A stretch of 64,000 bases of DNA from Gonatopus flavifemur (lineage: Eukaryota > Arthropoda > Insecta > Hymenoptera > Dryinidae): assembly GCA_018340375.1 (NCBI GenBank), contig JAFFJZ010000006.1:17245501-17309500 (forward strand), given 5' to 3'. Under the pieces are notes generated by a model. It saw nothing but the letters and a program-made list of their open reading frames with translations. It had not been told where the DNA came from and did no database searches. Positions 23,398-35,394 of the stretch are shown here, in pieces (within the stretch, counting starts at the first letter, position 1; the number at the start of each line of letters is the position of its first letter). The position numbers were made by a program, and so were the translations under genes.

Positions 23398-24155
23398 TTC
23401 TAAGGATTGGAAAGTTTGATGAATTTGGTGAGATACATTGAAGAATGGATTTCATGATCCAGTGGTCGTCAGTGCCTGATGAATATAATATCTTCTTCTG
23501 AAATTATTTATATCTCATTGTTATTGAAAAACAATTTATTTAACGGGAATGAGAATTTTACAAAAAAGTTCAATAATTTGCAAAATATTTTGACTCAGGG
23601 ATTCGTTACTCTTTCCAACAAGCAAAAAGATATCTATTACTATCTAAAAGATGTCTTAAAATCATGGGAAATGTCTTGGAAGACTTTCGTGAAGATATCT
23701 TTTCGACATCTCAAAGATGTTTTATGCAAGAAATTTCAACAAGTTTTGGATATCTCAAAGATCTCTTGCCCTAGATATCTTTCAGACATGTGGACAAAGA
23801 TATGTTTGAGATATATGGAAGACATCTTTTGGATGGTTCCAACATATGTTGTCGCTTGTTTTGATGTACGTTTTAGATATCCTTGAGATGTCTTTTTGAA
23901 ATCATGAGGACATCCCAGACAGTACAGAAGAATCCCTTCAGAAAGAAGAATGAGTTCTCAAAAAGAAAAATGGCGTAACTTTTGCCGTCTTTCTTAGACA
24001 ATTCTTAAGATGTGTAACAGATTTTGAGGAACTCTTTCGAGATGTCTTTTAAACTATACTGACTCGACATCTAAAAGTTGTCCTCCAGAAATACCTCAAG
24101 ACAAGTTCCTGATATTTCTTTATGATATCATTTCAGCATATCTTGTTGACATCCT

Positions 24156-24471
24156 TTATGAAAAACCCGATATCGGAATTCCATCGTTGAATCATCAGTT
24201 GTATCAATACTATCCGAAATCTATCGTGTTGTTTCATTATCGTACAAGTCCAATGAAAATACGATATCTACGATAATTGTGCAATGTAACCCGATGAAGA
24301 AATCTTTCGGGAAATCATCGAGTTACTGCTTTGGTTTTGTATCGGGTAATTATCGTAGACATCGTATTTTTATCGGATTTGTCTGATAATGAAACAACAC
24401 GATAGATTTCGGATGGTATTAATACAACTGATGATTGAACGATGAAATCAAGATATCGGGTTTTTTCATAA
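24156..24471. mobile_element. Foldback element with ~123-bp arms
   Basis: The arms 24156-24278 and 24348-24471 are inverted copies of high identity, starting TTATGAAAAACCCGATAT and, reverse-complemented, TTATGAAAAAACCCGATAT. The loop is 69 bp. It sits inside a GATATC array. No coding capacity; a transcript of either strand would form a long hairpin. Confidence 0.8.
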
Positions 24472-25137
24472 GGGATCTTTTTTGTGATGTCATTCAGATA
24501 TTTAAAACACATATTTTCGATTCATCTAAACAATATCTTTCTAAAGATATCTTTTAGATGCCTTCAAGACCTTTGGTGTTTGGTGGGTTAGTCCTGGCAT
24601 TGCAAGGTTGCAAAATCGAACTTTTTGCAGAATTTCAAATTTTTTGGTATCTACATGGATTATTCAAGCTTCTAAATTATCAACGAATTCATCTCCTTTG
24701 CAATTCGATTGTGACATTGAAAGTGTGATTCATATAATCATGTACTCTTAACCTAAAAACTTCTGATCTTAAAGATACATTCAGCAAGACATCTTAAACA
24801 TGTTTTTCAGAAGATATCTCAAAGATGTCTTTGAAGAGATATCTTGAAGATGTTCATGTTAATTGGGTAGTCTCAGCAATGTCTCGAATTATCACTGAAA
24901 ATCCCAGCACATTCGCTGAAATATTCCAGCATGTCCATTGGAATTTCACTAGAAAAATTGAAATTTTGCAGTGCAAAATCCATGAAATACAGGAAATGTA
25001 TGGGAAAATAAATTTTTTGAAGTTTTCCAATACGAAATCTAGTAGAAATTCGTCTGGGCACCCCATATTTTCCCTATGTACTAGATAGAATTCATGTGAG
25101 AGCGACTAGATAACACATCCTACTTAGTTTTAACTTT

Positions 25138-25938
25138 TCATATCCCCTGAATTTTCAGGTAATTTTTCTCCATTTGGAGACAAATTTTTTTCCTCCCCTC
25201 TCCCGTTTTCCTGTGAGGATGACGTTGGAACTCATATGGAACCACTATCGATACTGAATGAAACTGTGGTGAGAATTTTATAAAGATCGGATTATAAGAA
25301 GTATACGGAAGATATCCGCATAATAGCGACATTTATGGAATTACAAATTTGGTTTCAGAACTTATCGCTTACCCTCTTCTCCCTTCAACACCGATTCGCC
25401 TGAAATTTATATCGTACAATCAACATCTTGTGAGTCGCATATGCTCAAAGTTCCATGGCATTCAGATGATAGTGATCCACGGAAAGCATGCTTTTAAAAT
25501 GTCGAATGATGCGAATCACGGCAACAAGAAGGTCCAAAATTCCCAACCGATTGAATAGAAACTAATATGGGACCACTATCTGATTATAACTGGAGCGTGG
25601 TATACGTTTTATTGCAATCGGCTGACAGGGAGAGGAGATATGCGTGTTCGCAAAAATGACCAATTTTTGCCACATTTTCTCTTCTCCATTAACCTTGCAT
25701 ACAACTGTGATAAAAATTTCATGACGATTGGATAATTTAAAAGGGAAAATATGCGTGTTCGTGTAAATGTTAACGTACAGACGCCAGATACAAAGACAGA
25801 CAGACAGACGGATGGACATTGGACACAAAACCACGATTGTTCTCCAAACTTTGGGCAGTCGTTTGGTGTGAGAAATTTTGATTTTGAGGGGAAAAAGATT
25901 CTTGGACCTCTTTTTCCTCATTGCGAGGAAGCAAAATA
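25138..25938. repeat. Dispersed repeat with ACAGACAGACAG block, copy 1
   Basis: Landmarks in order: GTTGGAACTCATATGGAACC, AACTGTGGTGAGAATTTTAT, GATATCCGCATAATAGCGAC, a second CATATGGGACCACTATC, AGGAGATATGCGTGTTCGC, and a GACAGACAGACAGACGGATG block near 25797. The same order is found at 33000-33745. The unit is partly self-repeating. On the minus strand both copies encode a VVPYEFQ word, possibly by descent rather than function. Confidence 0.65.
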
Positions 25939-28279
25939 AGAAAAAATCTCCGATTCCTATGAAAATTATTATATTTTCGGAGGACATTTCTCTTCGAGTA
26001 GTGTCAGAAATCGAAGAAATTAGCCATTCTCAGGTATCTTTACAGACTCTGATGGTTCATAATAATCGATTAGCTTGTATTTTCATAGTCTGCAACGTTG
26101 GTATTTCCATAAACTGGATAATTTCACAGTTTTCAAGGGTCCTGATTTCGGATCTGGTGTTGAAAATAGAGGATTCAAAATAACAAGCTCCTCGAAACCT
26201 TCCCCAATGGGAACAGTTTGTCAAAATTATATTAGATTGACGTGATTTTGACCAAAAATTGGCAGCATTTTATTTTTGCACGGGATTTTTATTACCTGAA
26301 TGATCAATTTTACAGTACAAACATAATGAAAATCATTCACTCCTCTTCCGCTGTACTCGATACTTGGTTTATAGTTTCAGTATCATCGATTATTTTAACC
26401 AATGCACTCGAAGATTTCCGATACAATATATGAATGCACAATAAAATTCATTCTGATGAAAATATTTATGTTTTCTAAAAACATAAGAATCGCATTACGC
26501 ATTCGGGAATGATGAAGATGGTAGAGGAATGTTTTAGATAGTAATAGTACTTGCAGCGGAACGAAAGTTGGTCAGAAAAGAGTAACCAATAAGATGCAGA
26601 AAGATGAAGCACTTGTCCCGCGAGGACTCAGTGAAAACGAATATAAATCCTGCTCGAGAGAAAACAGAGAAAGGAGAGGAGAAGAAATCAAAGGAAAAAC
26701 AATGGAAGGTTGGGCGATCGCCTTTCGCGACACTCGGCTGAAGTCATAACTGAGATAGACGCGCATCGAAGCGATTCTTCATGCGGTTTTGCCGTAGGTT
26801 CGTGTAGTGAGATGTATCTACGGAGTTTGCGTGTGTCGCGAGACTTGGGTAGTGGTAGTAGTATCCTTGCCGGTTTCGGTCCCATGGGACCGGGTAATAG
26901 ATTTATTGGACACCCGGTACATGGGATATAGATATGAATGTTATAGGCGCTCGAGTTGGAAAGATACAAAACCTCCCCTCTGTCTGCACGCAATGCCACC
27001 ACCGACCTTATATACCCCCTTCTTCTTGTTCTTCTTCTTCTTATCCTTCCTAACCATATACGAATGGCACATCTAACTTTATGAAACGTAGCTACGTAGC
27101 TACTTTATACGCTCGAGCCTTGTATATATTATGCACCGAAGGAACGAGTATTCGCCAAAACTGTTGTGTGCATCTTATCAAGGGAAAAAAACATCCAATT
27201 ATAATATATATATATATATATAAAAGTCTTCAGGGGATAATAATTCCGTGTGACCGACAAAAAACATATTTCAAGCTTAGGGTACATAATTTGAAATTAC
27301 AAATGTTAGATATATTTAATGAATGAAGTGAAACAGGGAAGCAGTAAATTGGGCAAAAATCCATCTGTTTGATAATTAAAAACAAAACCAGGAAGATAGC
27401 GACAGATTTAAACGACGATAATACGAGAAGAGAGCAGCAGCAAGGTTATTATCGCTTTGTGCCGGTTTGCTCCGTATCCTGTTCTGTTTCTATGTTACCG
27501 GTATTCGGTTGGTGGGTCAAATAGATAACATTATTGCAGAGCAGAACTCTACTTATAATACAGTTCAATCTACTAACCTTTATATAACGAATTGCTTATC
27601 CCCACATTCGCCTCCACGATGATCTTCGTGGATTTTTAAAACAAAAGAATCTTCACAATTATTTTATCAGATAATCAAACTTGGGGACAATAGTTTTCTG
27701 TTTCCATCAGTTAATATTTTCAATGGAGAGTTGTATCTCGTTGAAGTGAGTATTATTTCGCCAAGTGTAATAGTATTGTAGCTAAACAGGGGATTATGAG
27801 TTTATACGCTAGCGATAGTTCATTCTCGGAAATTAGAAATATTATCTTAGTCTCGCATCTTCCTCACATCTCCAGTCGCCTAGTAGCATCGCATTGACGT
27901 GAAAACCTTTATGAGTATCAAATGATTATACACACGCGAGGGGGAAACTGTCTCGTACATTTGTGCCGAAAATATCAGAGGACTTCGAATGATGTATGAG
28001 AAGGACGAAGGGTTTTTTCTCAAATTGAAACGTTTACATATTTATTCATAGCCGTGATTTTTCCCGAGTTGTTTATTTTTAGAATTGAAAATTTGAGAGA
28101 GGGAGGAATTCTTTTTTTTTCCAACAGATTCTGTTGAACATACTGTTCTATACACTCAAAATAGAATAATTTATATCAATCTTCCTATTATTTGAAATCA
28201 AAATCCGCTGCAACACCTTGGGGGGTAAACACAAGAGCTTATTAAGACGCACAAGCAACAAGGCGCAAAACCTACCACC
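25939..28279. other. Mostly unique noncoding sequence
   Basis: No gene is supported. GC is raised at about 26560-27010, where overlapping frames up to 104 codons exist on both strands without a recognisable domain. A TTC-rich tract lies at 27015-27045 and an AT microsatellite at 27203-27222. Confidence 0.5.
27203..27222. repeat. (AT)n microsatellite
   Basis: An alternating AT run of about 20 bp. Confidence 0.9.
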
Positions 28280-28510
28280 CGCTTTTATTTATATTCATAC
28301 TCACGTGAAGGCTTTGTTTTCTCTTTTACGAGACCCGTCATTATAACGCACAATGACGCATGTTGCGGCATCTCTTTGTCAAGCAGTATACAGAATAAAG
28401 GCAATGTCTGCCCTAAGCGGAAGTTTCCACTTTTATCCGCTAGGTGATTCGCGTCGCTACCGAGCGCACGGCAGGGAAGAATAAATCCGTACGAATATAT
28501 ATTATAAGGC
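28280..28510. promoter_or_regulatory. Candidate conserved noncoding island
   Basis: A repeat-free, compositionally balanced stretch with a TTTTATTTA word (28284, Hox-like core), CACGTG at about 28303 and GCGCACGGC-type sequence, set in AT-rich DNA. Regulatory function is inferred only; conservation needs testing. Confidence 0.22.
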
Positions 28511-28796
28511 ACTTCGCGGTCCCATGCGTCGATGGGAAATTACATTCATGACTCTCTCAGGAAATTTAGAAAGCCAAAGGATTTTATCTATGATTCTTAA
28601 TTGTTTATGTTTGTTTCAGATATTAATATGTCTTCTTTTACTATTCCAGTCCGGATCGATTAGTTTCCAATCGAATCAAATAATGAATAATACAACTTGT
28701 ATCTCATGACTATTTCATTCCAACCTCCCTAACTACTCAATAGATTCCTTCATGGTAAATCACTTATCTCACGTGTTGCTATCTTCTTGACCAGTG

Positions 28797-28833
28797 TTTT
28801 TTAACCACAGTGCTTACGTACTGTGGGTTTTTT
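28797..28833. other. Short T-flanked hairpin
   Basis: AACCACAGT and ACTGTGGGTT pair around GCTTACGT, flanked by TTTTTT on both sides. It resembles a stem-loop followed by a T-run, but in a eukaryotic context I assign no function. Confidence 0.4.
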
Positions 28834-28974
28834 CACCACCCTTAGGTCCGTCAATTTCTCTAAATAAAGCTACCTCCCTATTTCGTATCCTCAACTTGAT
28901 TTAGAGTCAATGCCCAATGGGTAAATCTTTCTTCTATCTCTTTTGATACTCGCTATTTCTCATCTTGAGGAGGG

Positions 28975-29110
28975 CTGACCCTTGTATTGGGACCGTGGCA
29001 GGGACGGCTCACTCGTGAGCGGTCACTGGTGCGGTAACAATGCTAGTTGGCAAGCGGCTCACTGTAGGGGGCGTTGGCTGGGGCCCCCCGTCCCCCTTTT
29101 TCTTCTTCTT
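28975..29110. other. GC-rich islet
   Basis: About 135 bp with GGACCGTGGCAGGGACGGC and GGGGCCCCCCGTCCCCC runs in otherwise AT-rich DNA. Short inverted words GGCTCACTCGTGAGC are present. No RNA family or coding frame was recognised. Confidence 0.4.
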
Positions 29111-30076
29111 CTACCATGCATCGACGCTTCGGTCCGTCAGTTAGACGATTTAAGACTGCTTAAGTGAAAAGAATACTCCATGCGGAAAAGTGAGAATAAT
29201 TAAACATAACTCATCTTTGGATTTATTGTTTACTGTGCAAAAACATCCATGTTTGATAGTTGAAATATTGAAACGACAGATTTCTCCTAATGAAGGGAAT
29301 ACATGTAATTAATATATGATGGTCCAGGTCATAATTCACCATCAATGGATGAGATTCGAACACCATACACCAAACAAATTCCGACCTTAAGCCGTGATCG
29401 AGTATTCCCTGGCATCATTGGACCACCCAGTATTTCACATCAACATCATTATCATTGTTCAATCCCTGACATTCGTGGTCCAATATTGCACCATTATTGG
29501 ACCGATCGATTAACTCCATACGTGTTCCAGAATCAAACTCATTCCAAGTCAACGAATTGATTTCAAAATTCGAATATTCATCTCGCTTCACTCTGAAAAC
29601 AATTATCAATTCACCCTGCTTGGATACTTTCAGATTCAGAGTGAGAATTCATTATTCAGCTTTCATCAGAGATTTCTCGTACCGAATCCATTAATATAAT
29701 CTTTTTTATATCCGCGGTGTATCGATTGGATTCAATATTCAACAAATTAAATGTATTTATGAGGAATTTATGCCACGCCTTGTGTCATTCGATTGGATTT
29801 TAAATGGTACAGATTTCTATTGATATAATATTCCTTCATCGAAATTGAATTTAAGATATTTTAAGAAATCTGTGTTCTCTCAGGGGGACTCACAAAACAA
29901 ATGTGGTTCAAGATTCAAGGGGATTCGTCGAGTACTTCTTTGCAACTGGATATCATCGATTGGGTCTCCAGATGAGAAATCTGCGACCGATTAATCATTT
30001 GGAAGATCAAATAGAGTGAATTTTACATTTCAAAATTCAAATGAAGATCAAGCGATGTACCGGTGTTGATGATCAA

Positions 30077-30110
30077 GGATGGATGGATGGATGGATGGAT
30101 GGATGGATGG
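30077..30110. repeat. (GGAT)n microsatellite
   Basis: Eight perfect GGAT units plus GG. Confidence 0.97.
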
Positions 30111-30194
30111 CCAGACAATTCGTCAAGTTGACAAGATGGAGTAGGACGCGCACCGAGAGTCGGTAGAAAAGGAGGGACACCACTTTTCAGGCAA

Positions 30195-30389
30195 TTGTCG
30201 AGCACAAAACCGGTGAAACGTCGAAATGATGACGAGGACGATGAGAAGGGCCGATCAGACTCGAGGAACGAACGAAAAATAGAGTTGGAGGCGCGGCGGA
30301 GACAAACGAAGTACGACCGGAAGGAAAAAAGGACTGGGGGAGCGAAGGGACTTTGCGTACAACGGAGGAACGAAAAGAAGGAAAACTAA
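30195..30389 (+). CDS. Doubtful small ORF, charged 64-residue peptide
   Basis: I do not recognise this frame. The predicted peptide starts MSSTKPVKRRNDDEDDEKGR, is rich in Lys, Arg, Asp and Glu, and has a low-complexity basic tail. It lies in a purine-rich, GC-elevated block (30190-30610), and such composition produces charged frames by chance. It could be part of a disordered-protein exon, but no splice or promoter evidence was established. Confidence 0.12.
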   Translation: MSSTKPVKRRNDDEDDEKGRSDSRNERKIELEARRRQTKYDRKEKRTGGAKGLCVQRRNEKKEN

Positions 30390-30942
30390 GGGAGGAAGAA
30401 ATCGGGTTGGGCGAGGGAGGAAGGTTTACGTCGTGGTTAATACGCGAGACTGAAACAGGCGGGAAAAAAGGAGGTGGAGGACAGCAGTGCCTGGCGGAGG
30501 ATAAAACCAGAGAAATTGTCATTGTGCTGGAGAGGTCCGGGCGAGGTATAACAATGACAACGACTGACGCAGCAGTAGTAGCAGTAACAGCAGCAGCAGC
30601 AGCTACACAGATCATCCCTGGATATTAAAAAGTCGATCTCCACATAGCGTTGCGCCCACGCGAACTCACTTCATCTCGCTCTTTCTTCCTCTCTTTTACT
30701 CCCTTTCTACAATTTCTCCACCCCCTTCCTCTAGCCCTTTTGATGGTTTTCAACCGATATTTGCAGGGATACGGTACGGGGAGGATCTCTTCCCTTTCTC
30801 TTTTCTTCCTCGTTTAGCATTTCCAGACTCCACGCCACTCTTATATATGAAAACAATGGTGAGTACTTGCGATTTCGTGTCATCGACTTTACCCCAGGTA
30901 TTGTACATCCATTCAAAGCTATATACTCGTCTGTGTATCTAT

Positions 30943-30945
<3 letters not shown>

Positions 30946-30974
<29 letters not shown>
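30946..30974. repeat. (AT)n microsatellite
   Basis: An alternating AT run of about 29 bp. Confidence 0.95.
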
Positions 30975-30978
<4 letters not shown>

Positions 30979-31559
30979 ATAAAAATATATATACATACCA
31001 AGTTCCCACAGGATACTATGCTTGGTTCTTTTATATGGTGTAGGGTGTACGGCGCTGTGTCATCCTATCCGTGCGGGATCCTGAATGATAGAAATAACGG
31101 GGGAAAGAAGAAAAAGAGGTCAACCGTTCAAACTGCCACGGTATTTATCGGATGACTCCGATGAGGGAGGAATGTATACATGATACACGCTAACGGGTGT
31201 ATGGTGTGCATACGGTGATAATACTGGTATACGCCGTGAATAGTTCAAGTTATTGATATTTCTCCATACTATTCACGATGGGAGGGAATACAATTGATTT
31301 TTGAATGTAATCAACGCATACAGTGTACAGTATACATGTAATACAGGTAGGTACATATTTAAATATCATTCCATCAAATTCTGCATTCCTCTATGCACGG
31401 AGGAAGGAAAAACGTAAAATTAGTTGTATAATATCTATCATTCATATTCAATTATGGGATATATTCTTATGTATGGGATATCCGTTATATCCTCTTCGTA
31501 TACGTGGATATATCGATTCTTCTCGATTCTTGTCAATGTCGGTGGTTCTATTCATCGTG

Positions 31560-31640
31560 TGGGTTAGTCTACGCGCCATTCGGCCGGCCATTAATAGCCA
31601 TCACAGCGATGCCGGCTGATCGGCATTAATTCAATCTGTT
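31560..31640. promoter_or_regulatory. Candidate conserved noncoding island
   Basis: GGCCGGCCATTAATAGCCAT and GATGCCGGCTGATCGGCATT combine GC-rich inverted words with ATTA cores. It is repeat-free and stands out from its surroundings. Regulatory role inferred only. Confidence 0.25.
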
Positions 31641-31653
31641 TCTGAATACTTCA

Positions 31654-31654
<1 letters not shown>

Positions 31655-31687
<33 letters not shown>
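31655..31687. repeat. (GA)n microsatellite
   Basis: An almost perfect GA run of about 33 bp. Confidence 0.95.
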
Positions 31688-31691
<4 letters not shown>

Positions 31692-32244
31692 ATATGTGTG
31701 TTAGTACATATATGTATTCATATGTCCTGATAAATTCTCGCATCAGAGGCAATCGTGGTCGGTGCACGTGCGCGCTCGATGGATTACGCCGCGTTTCAAC
31801 GGCAACGTATACTCTACCTTCCCTATCTATGTATCTAATGGGAATATTTCATTTTTCTAAAGAGGATCTGACGATTTTCTCGCACGTGAAAGCGTACGTT
31901 TCTTCCCTACATTATTTCTATACATGATTCAAGCGACGCTAGTTTTAATCCACTTCAAACCGAAGATAATTCATTAAGAATCCTTCGATTGCGTTGCGGT
32001 CCATTTTGACAAATGGATCGTGCTCCGCGCATGGACGGATCCCGTAATCGGGAAAATAAATGCTTTTGGATTCCATTTCGGAATTGTCCTCGTTGATTAC
32101 TTTCAATGATAACGCGCCATTCGAGTCTTTGCGTTATGAAATTTTGTTTTAGATATCATTATGACGTTGGATGTTTTTGGAGCGGATGATTGATGTGAAA
32201 ATGTATTCTGATGATTCATTTGAGAACATTTCTACTCGGAATGG

Positions 32245-32910
32245 ATAAAATGAAGCTTTATCGAAATTACTTCGGAATAACACGATGAATGACCTTCACT
32301 GGATCGATAACGAATTTCAAATCACCCTCAATTTATACCAAATGTACACTCTTTTCAAACCGTGAAAAATTTGAACAACCTTTGAATTCTACCTAAAATG
32401 AACCGAAGTGTCATCGAAATTACACCAGAATAACACCATGATTATATTTTGATCCATATCAAAGCTGATAGAAAATCAACCCCGAATTACTCTCAATTGA
32501 CACAAAATACATGCATTTTTGAACCCGAAACAACTCAAAAACTCAAAGCCCAACTCAAATATATCGAGGTCTCACCGAGTGACACTAGAGTGACACCATG
32601 ATCACGTGCAACGGTGAATGAGCATTCAAACCCATTGAATTCCGTTGAATCTTATTGATTGAATCAGTCCCCATGTTTGTATTTTAAGTTTGTATTAAAT
32701 TTCATTGATCAATGGGATTCAATACAGTTTTTGAATTAGGAGTGTGATGGGAAAATATATCGTTATTGACACCAAAATTACACCAAAAGCCAATTCACCT
32801 GGTTTACAACAAAGTAGCACTTCAAATATTCTCAGTTAGAGCAAGATTACATTGAATTTATATTTACTTCATACCGAGACGGCATCAAAGAGTATCGGTG
32901 TAACAGAATT
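32245..32910. repeat. Degenerate tandem repeat, ~150-bp unit, TTACACC motif
   Basis: The phrase TCGAAATTAC or its variants starts at about 32261, 32414, 32564 and 32760, each followed by ACACCATGAT- or ACACCAAA-type words. Spacing is 153, 150 and 196 bp. Degenerate TGACACC/TTACACC words recur within units. No coding frame. Confidence 0.5.
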
Positions 32911-32999
32911 CATCAATACACCTCCTCTACGTATATTGTGAAAAAAAACAACACTCTGCCAATTGGCACACGGCTTCCTCGTTTGTGTTGGAAAAAATA

Positions 33000-33745
33000 T
33001 CGGCGAACAATGCGAATTGTTCAAAACTTTACTATGGTGCAAATTTCATAACGATCGGATGATAGGAACGAAAAATATCCGCATGGTAACGGGATTTACG
33101 GGTATTTACGAAATTTTGAAATTTCATTTTGAAGCTTAGTGCTTACCATCACTATCGACTATGTTCATTATCGATATTGTATGAAACTGTGATGGAAATT
33201 TCATAAATGTCAGATAATAGGAACAAGAGATATCCGTATTGTACCGAGATTTATGGAATTTTCAAATTCCGTTTCGGAGCTCATTGGTACCTTTCTCTTC
33301 CCTCACTTCCTCTCTGCGTGAAATTCATATGACACGATTATTATTACCTCATTAATTGACTATACGCAAAAGGCATGCTTTCGAAACATTGGAAAATAAT
33401 GCGGATCGGAGAAAAAAATTCCACAATTTTCATCCGGTAAAAGTTTCATTGAAACCGGATATTTCTTCTGGCTCATCCTGTTTTTCTGAATGAATCAGGC
33501 TGAAACTCATATGGGACCACTATACCACCTCGGCCCACAACTGTGATAGAAATTTCATTACGAAGGAATGAGTAGAACGGGAGATATGCAGGTTCGCAAA
33601 TTTGTTGACATACGCACGGATAAGTTGACAGATAGGCAGACAGACGCGGAGCCAAAATGGTTTCCCGAGCTCTGAGAAACATTTCGGTGTAAGAGATTTT
33701 TTCACTTCGGGCGCAGAAAATTTTTCGACCCCCCGAAACGATCAG
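33000..33745. repeat. Dispersed repeat with ACAGACAG block, copy 2
   Basis: It shares the order of landmarks with 25138-25938: ATTTCATAACGATCGGATGA, ATATCCGCATGGTAACG, a second AAACTGTGATGGAAATTTCA, CTCATATGGGACCACTATAC, GGGAGATATGCAGGTTCGC, then GGCAGACAGACGCGG at about 33636. Sub-units repeat at roughly 150-bp spacing near 33040 and 33190. Confidence 0.65.
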
Positions 33746-34027
33746 GAAGCTTCCCGCTAACGAGCGAAAGTGGTGTCAAAGTTAACAACACATGGATTCT
33801 ATAAGAGTCCCCCCCAAATTTCTTGTCAGAATAACCCCAAATGGGGTTATATTGAGACTTTATGGTGCGAAAGTATTCTGAAAATAGTCAAAATTCATTT
33901 TTCTCATCTTTCAATATTTGTTCTCGTTGCGGTGAAATTTAGTACCTAGTTTTTTCACAGCATAGTGAATTCCTTAAAATTACAGCTCGAAATATTTATT
34001 TTTCCAAGGTCGTGCATTTTCAAAACT

Positions 34028-34735
34028 CGAAAATTATGGAAGAAATAAAATTCCTCAAATTTATAAAATGAACTGATCAATCTAATGAATTAATTCAATT
34101 GAATTTCAACTATTCCAATTATATTCCAATTCATTCTCTTCAATTCTAATTGATTGAGTTCAATTTTATTCGATTTGCCCGAATTTTGATTATTTCAAAT
34201 AAATTTCAATTGATTCAATTCAATTTTCAATAATTGTTTCTGATGTTTTCGAACACAAATTTGAAAATTATGAGAGAAATGAAATTCTTAAAATTTATAA
34301 AATGAACCAATTGATCTAATTGATCAATTCAATTGAATTTCAACTATTCAAACTAAATTTCAAATTCATTCAATCTAATTTTAATTGATACAATTCAATT
34401 TTATTTGATTCAACCGAATTATTAATCATTTCAAATAAATTTCGATTGATTCAACCGAATTTTCAATCATTGCTTTTGATGCTGTCGAACACAAACTCAA
34501 AAATTATGAAAGAAATAAAATTCCTAAAATTTATCAAATTAATTAATCAATCTAATCAATTAATTCAATTGGATTTCAACTATTCCAAGTAGATTTCAAG
34601 TCATTCAATTTGATTTCAATTGATTTAGTTCAATTTTATTTGATTCAATCGAATTTTGATTATTCCAACCAGATTCAATTCAATTTTCATCGATTCAGTT
34701 GAATTTTAATTGATTCAATTGAATTTTTACAAATA
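34028..34735. repeat. Tandem repeat, ~235-bp unit, three copies
   Basis: The phrase GAAAATTATGNNAGAAATNA starts at 34029, 34263 and 34499, giving periods of 234 and 236 bp. Each unit contains many AATTCAATTGAATTTCAA-type words, so the unit itself is built of a small near-palindromic motif. No coding capacity. Confidence 0.85.
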
Positions 34736-34898
34736 ATCAAATTCAGTTTTAGGAACATTTTTTATTCTTGCGATGACTGAATTTCTTTGCCATCTCGCGG
34801 TGTATTCTCATTCATTAGGGTGCTAATTGAAAGTAACAATACATATTAAATGTTAAAATAAATTTCCTAAGGTCACAAAAAACGTCAACAGCCATGAA

Positions 34899-35205
34899 TT
34901 AAGTGGATCCGAACTTTTCGAACCAGCACGGTTTTTTTTGGCAAAATTACTAGAAACTGAATGCATGAAATAATCTGGAATTTTTATGGATGACTCTTGG
35001 AAACTTTATTTATGTCGCTAAAGATGTCCGATTCCGCAATTTCAAACAAAATTTTTTTCCAAAATCATTCTTTGGTAATTCAGAAATTGGGCCTTTTAGC
35101 GACACGAATAAAGTTTCAAAGAATCATCTCTAAAATTTTCAGACTATTTCATAGATTGAGTTTCGAGTAATTTGTCCAAAAACACCGTGCTCGGTCGATA
35201 AGCTC
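34899..35205. mobile_element. Foldback element with AATTACTCGAAA arms, copy 2
   Basis: It shares with copy 1 (23177-23397) the start TTAAGTGGATNCGA, the CACGGTTTTTTTTGG word, GAAATAATCTGGAATTTT, and mirrored AAGTTTCAAAGAATCATC and CCGTGCTCGGTCGATAAGC. The loop is longer than in copy 1. Confidence 0.7.
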
Positions 35206-35394
35206 GATTTTTTGGTTCATGATTGTATCACCAAATTTTCTCAAGGTATTTGCCCGGCCACGAAAAACAAGAAAAACCACTCCGAAAACATTTAAACACA
35301 CATTTCAATAGTTATATAATAGAGAATTTTTTGATGAACTCCAATATGTTATTTAGGTTTTTTTTGTTGAATTCCCCAAATTCTCTTTTTCTTA

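Larger units (their letters stand above)
22340..24860. repeat. GATATC / AGATGTCTT motif array with insertions
   Basis: Words such as AAGATATCTT, AGATGTCTTG and GACATCTTTT recur densely at 22340-22590, 23600-24155 and 24472-24860. Between them are a GAGTG element (22813-23088), a foldback (23177-23397) and another foldback (24156-24471). The last is embedded directly within the array. Similar arrays lie at 42965-43570 and 44540-44840. Open frames across it translate the motif. Confidence 0.65.
29111..32244. other. Mostly unique noncoding sequence with microsatellites
   Basis: It holds a few TTGGACCA words in both orientations at 29320-29510, a GGAT tract, a purine-rich GC-elevated block at 30190-30610, an AT run and a GA run. 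No gene is confidently supported. Confidence 0.5.

Noticed and set aside
23479..23886. 135-codon frame
   Set aside because: It translates the GATATC/GATGTC motif array, giving repeated Asp-Ile-Ser and Lys-Asp-Val words.
28797..28833. Intrinsic transcription terminator
   Set aside because: The hairpin plus T-run resembles a bacterial terminator, but nothing else here suggests bacterial DNA and the T-runs flank both sides.
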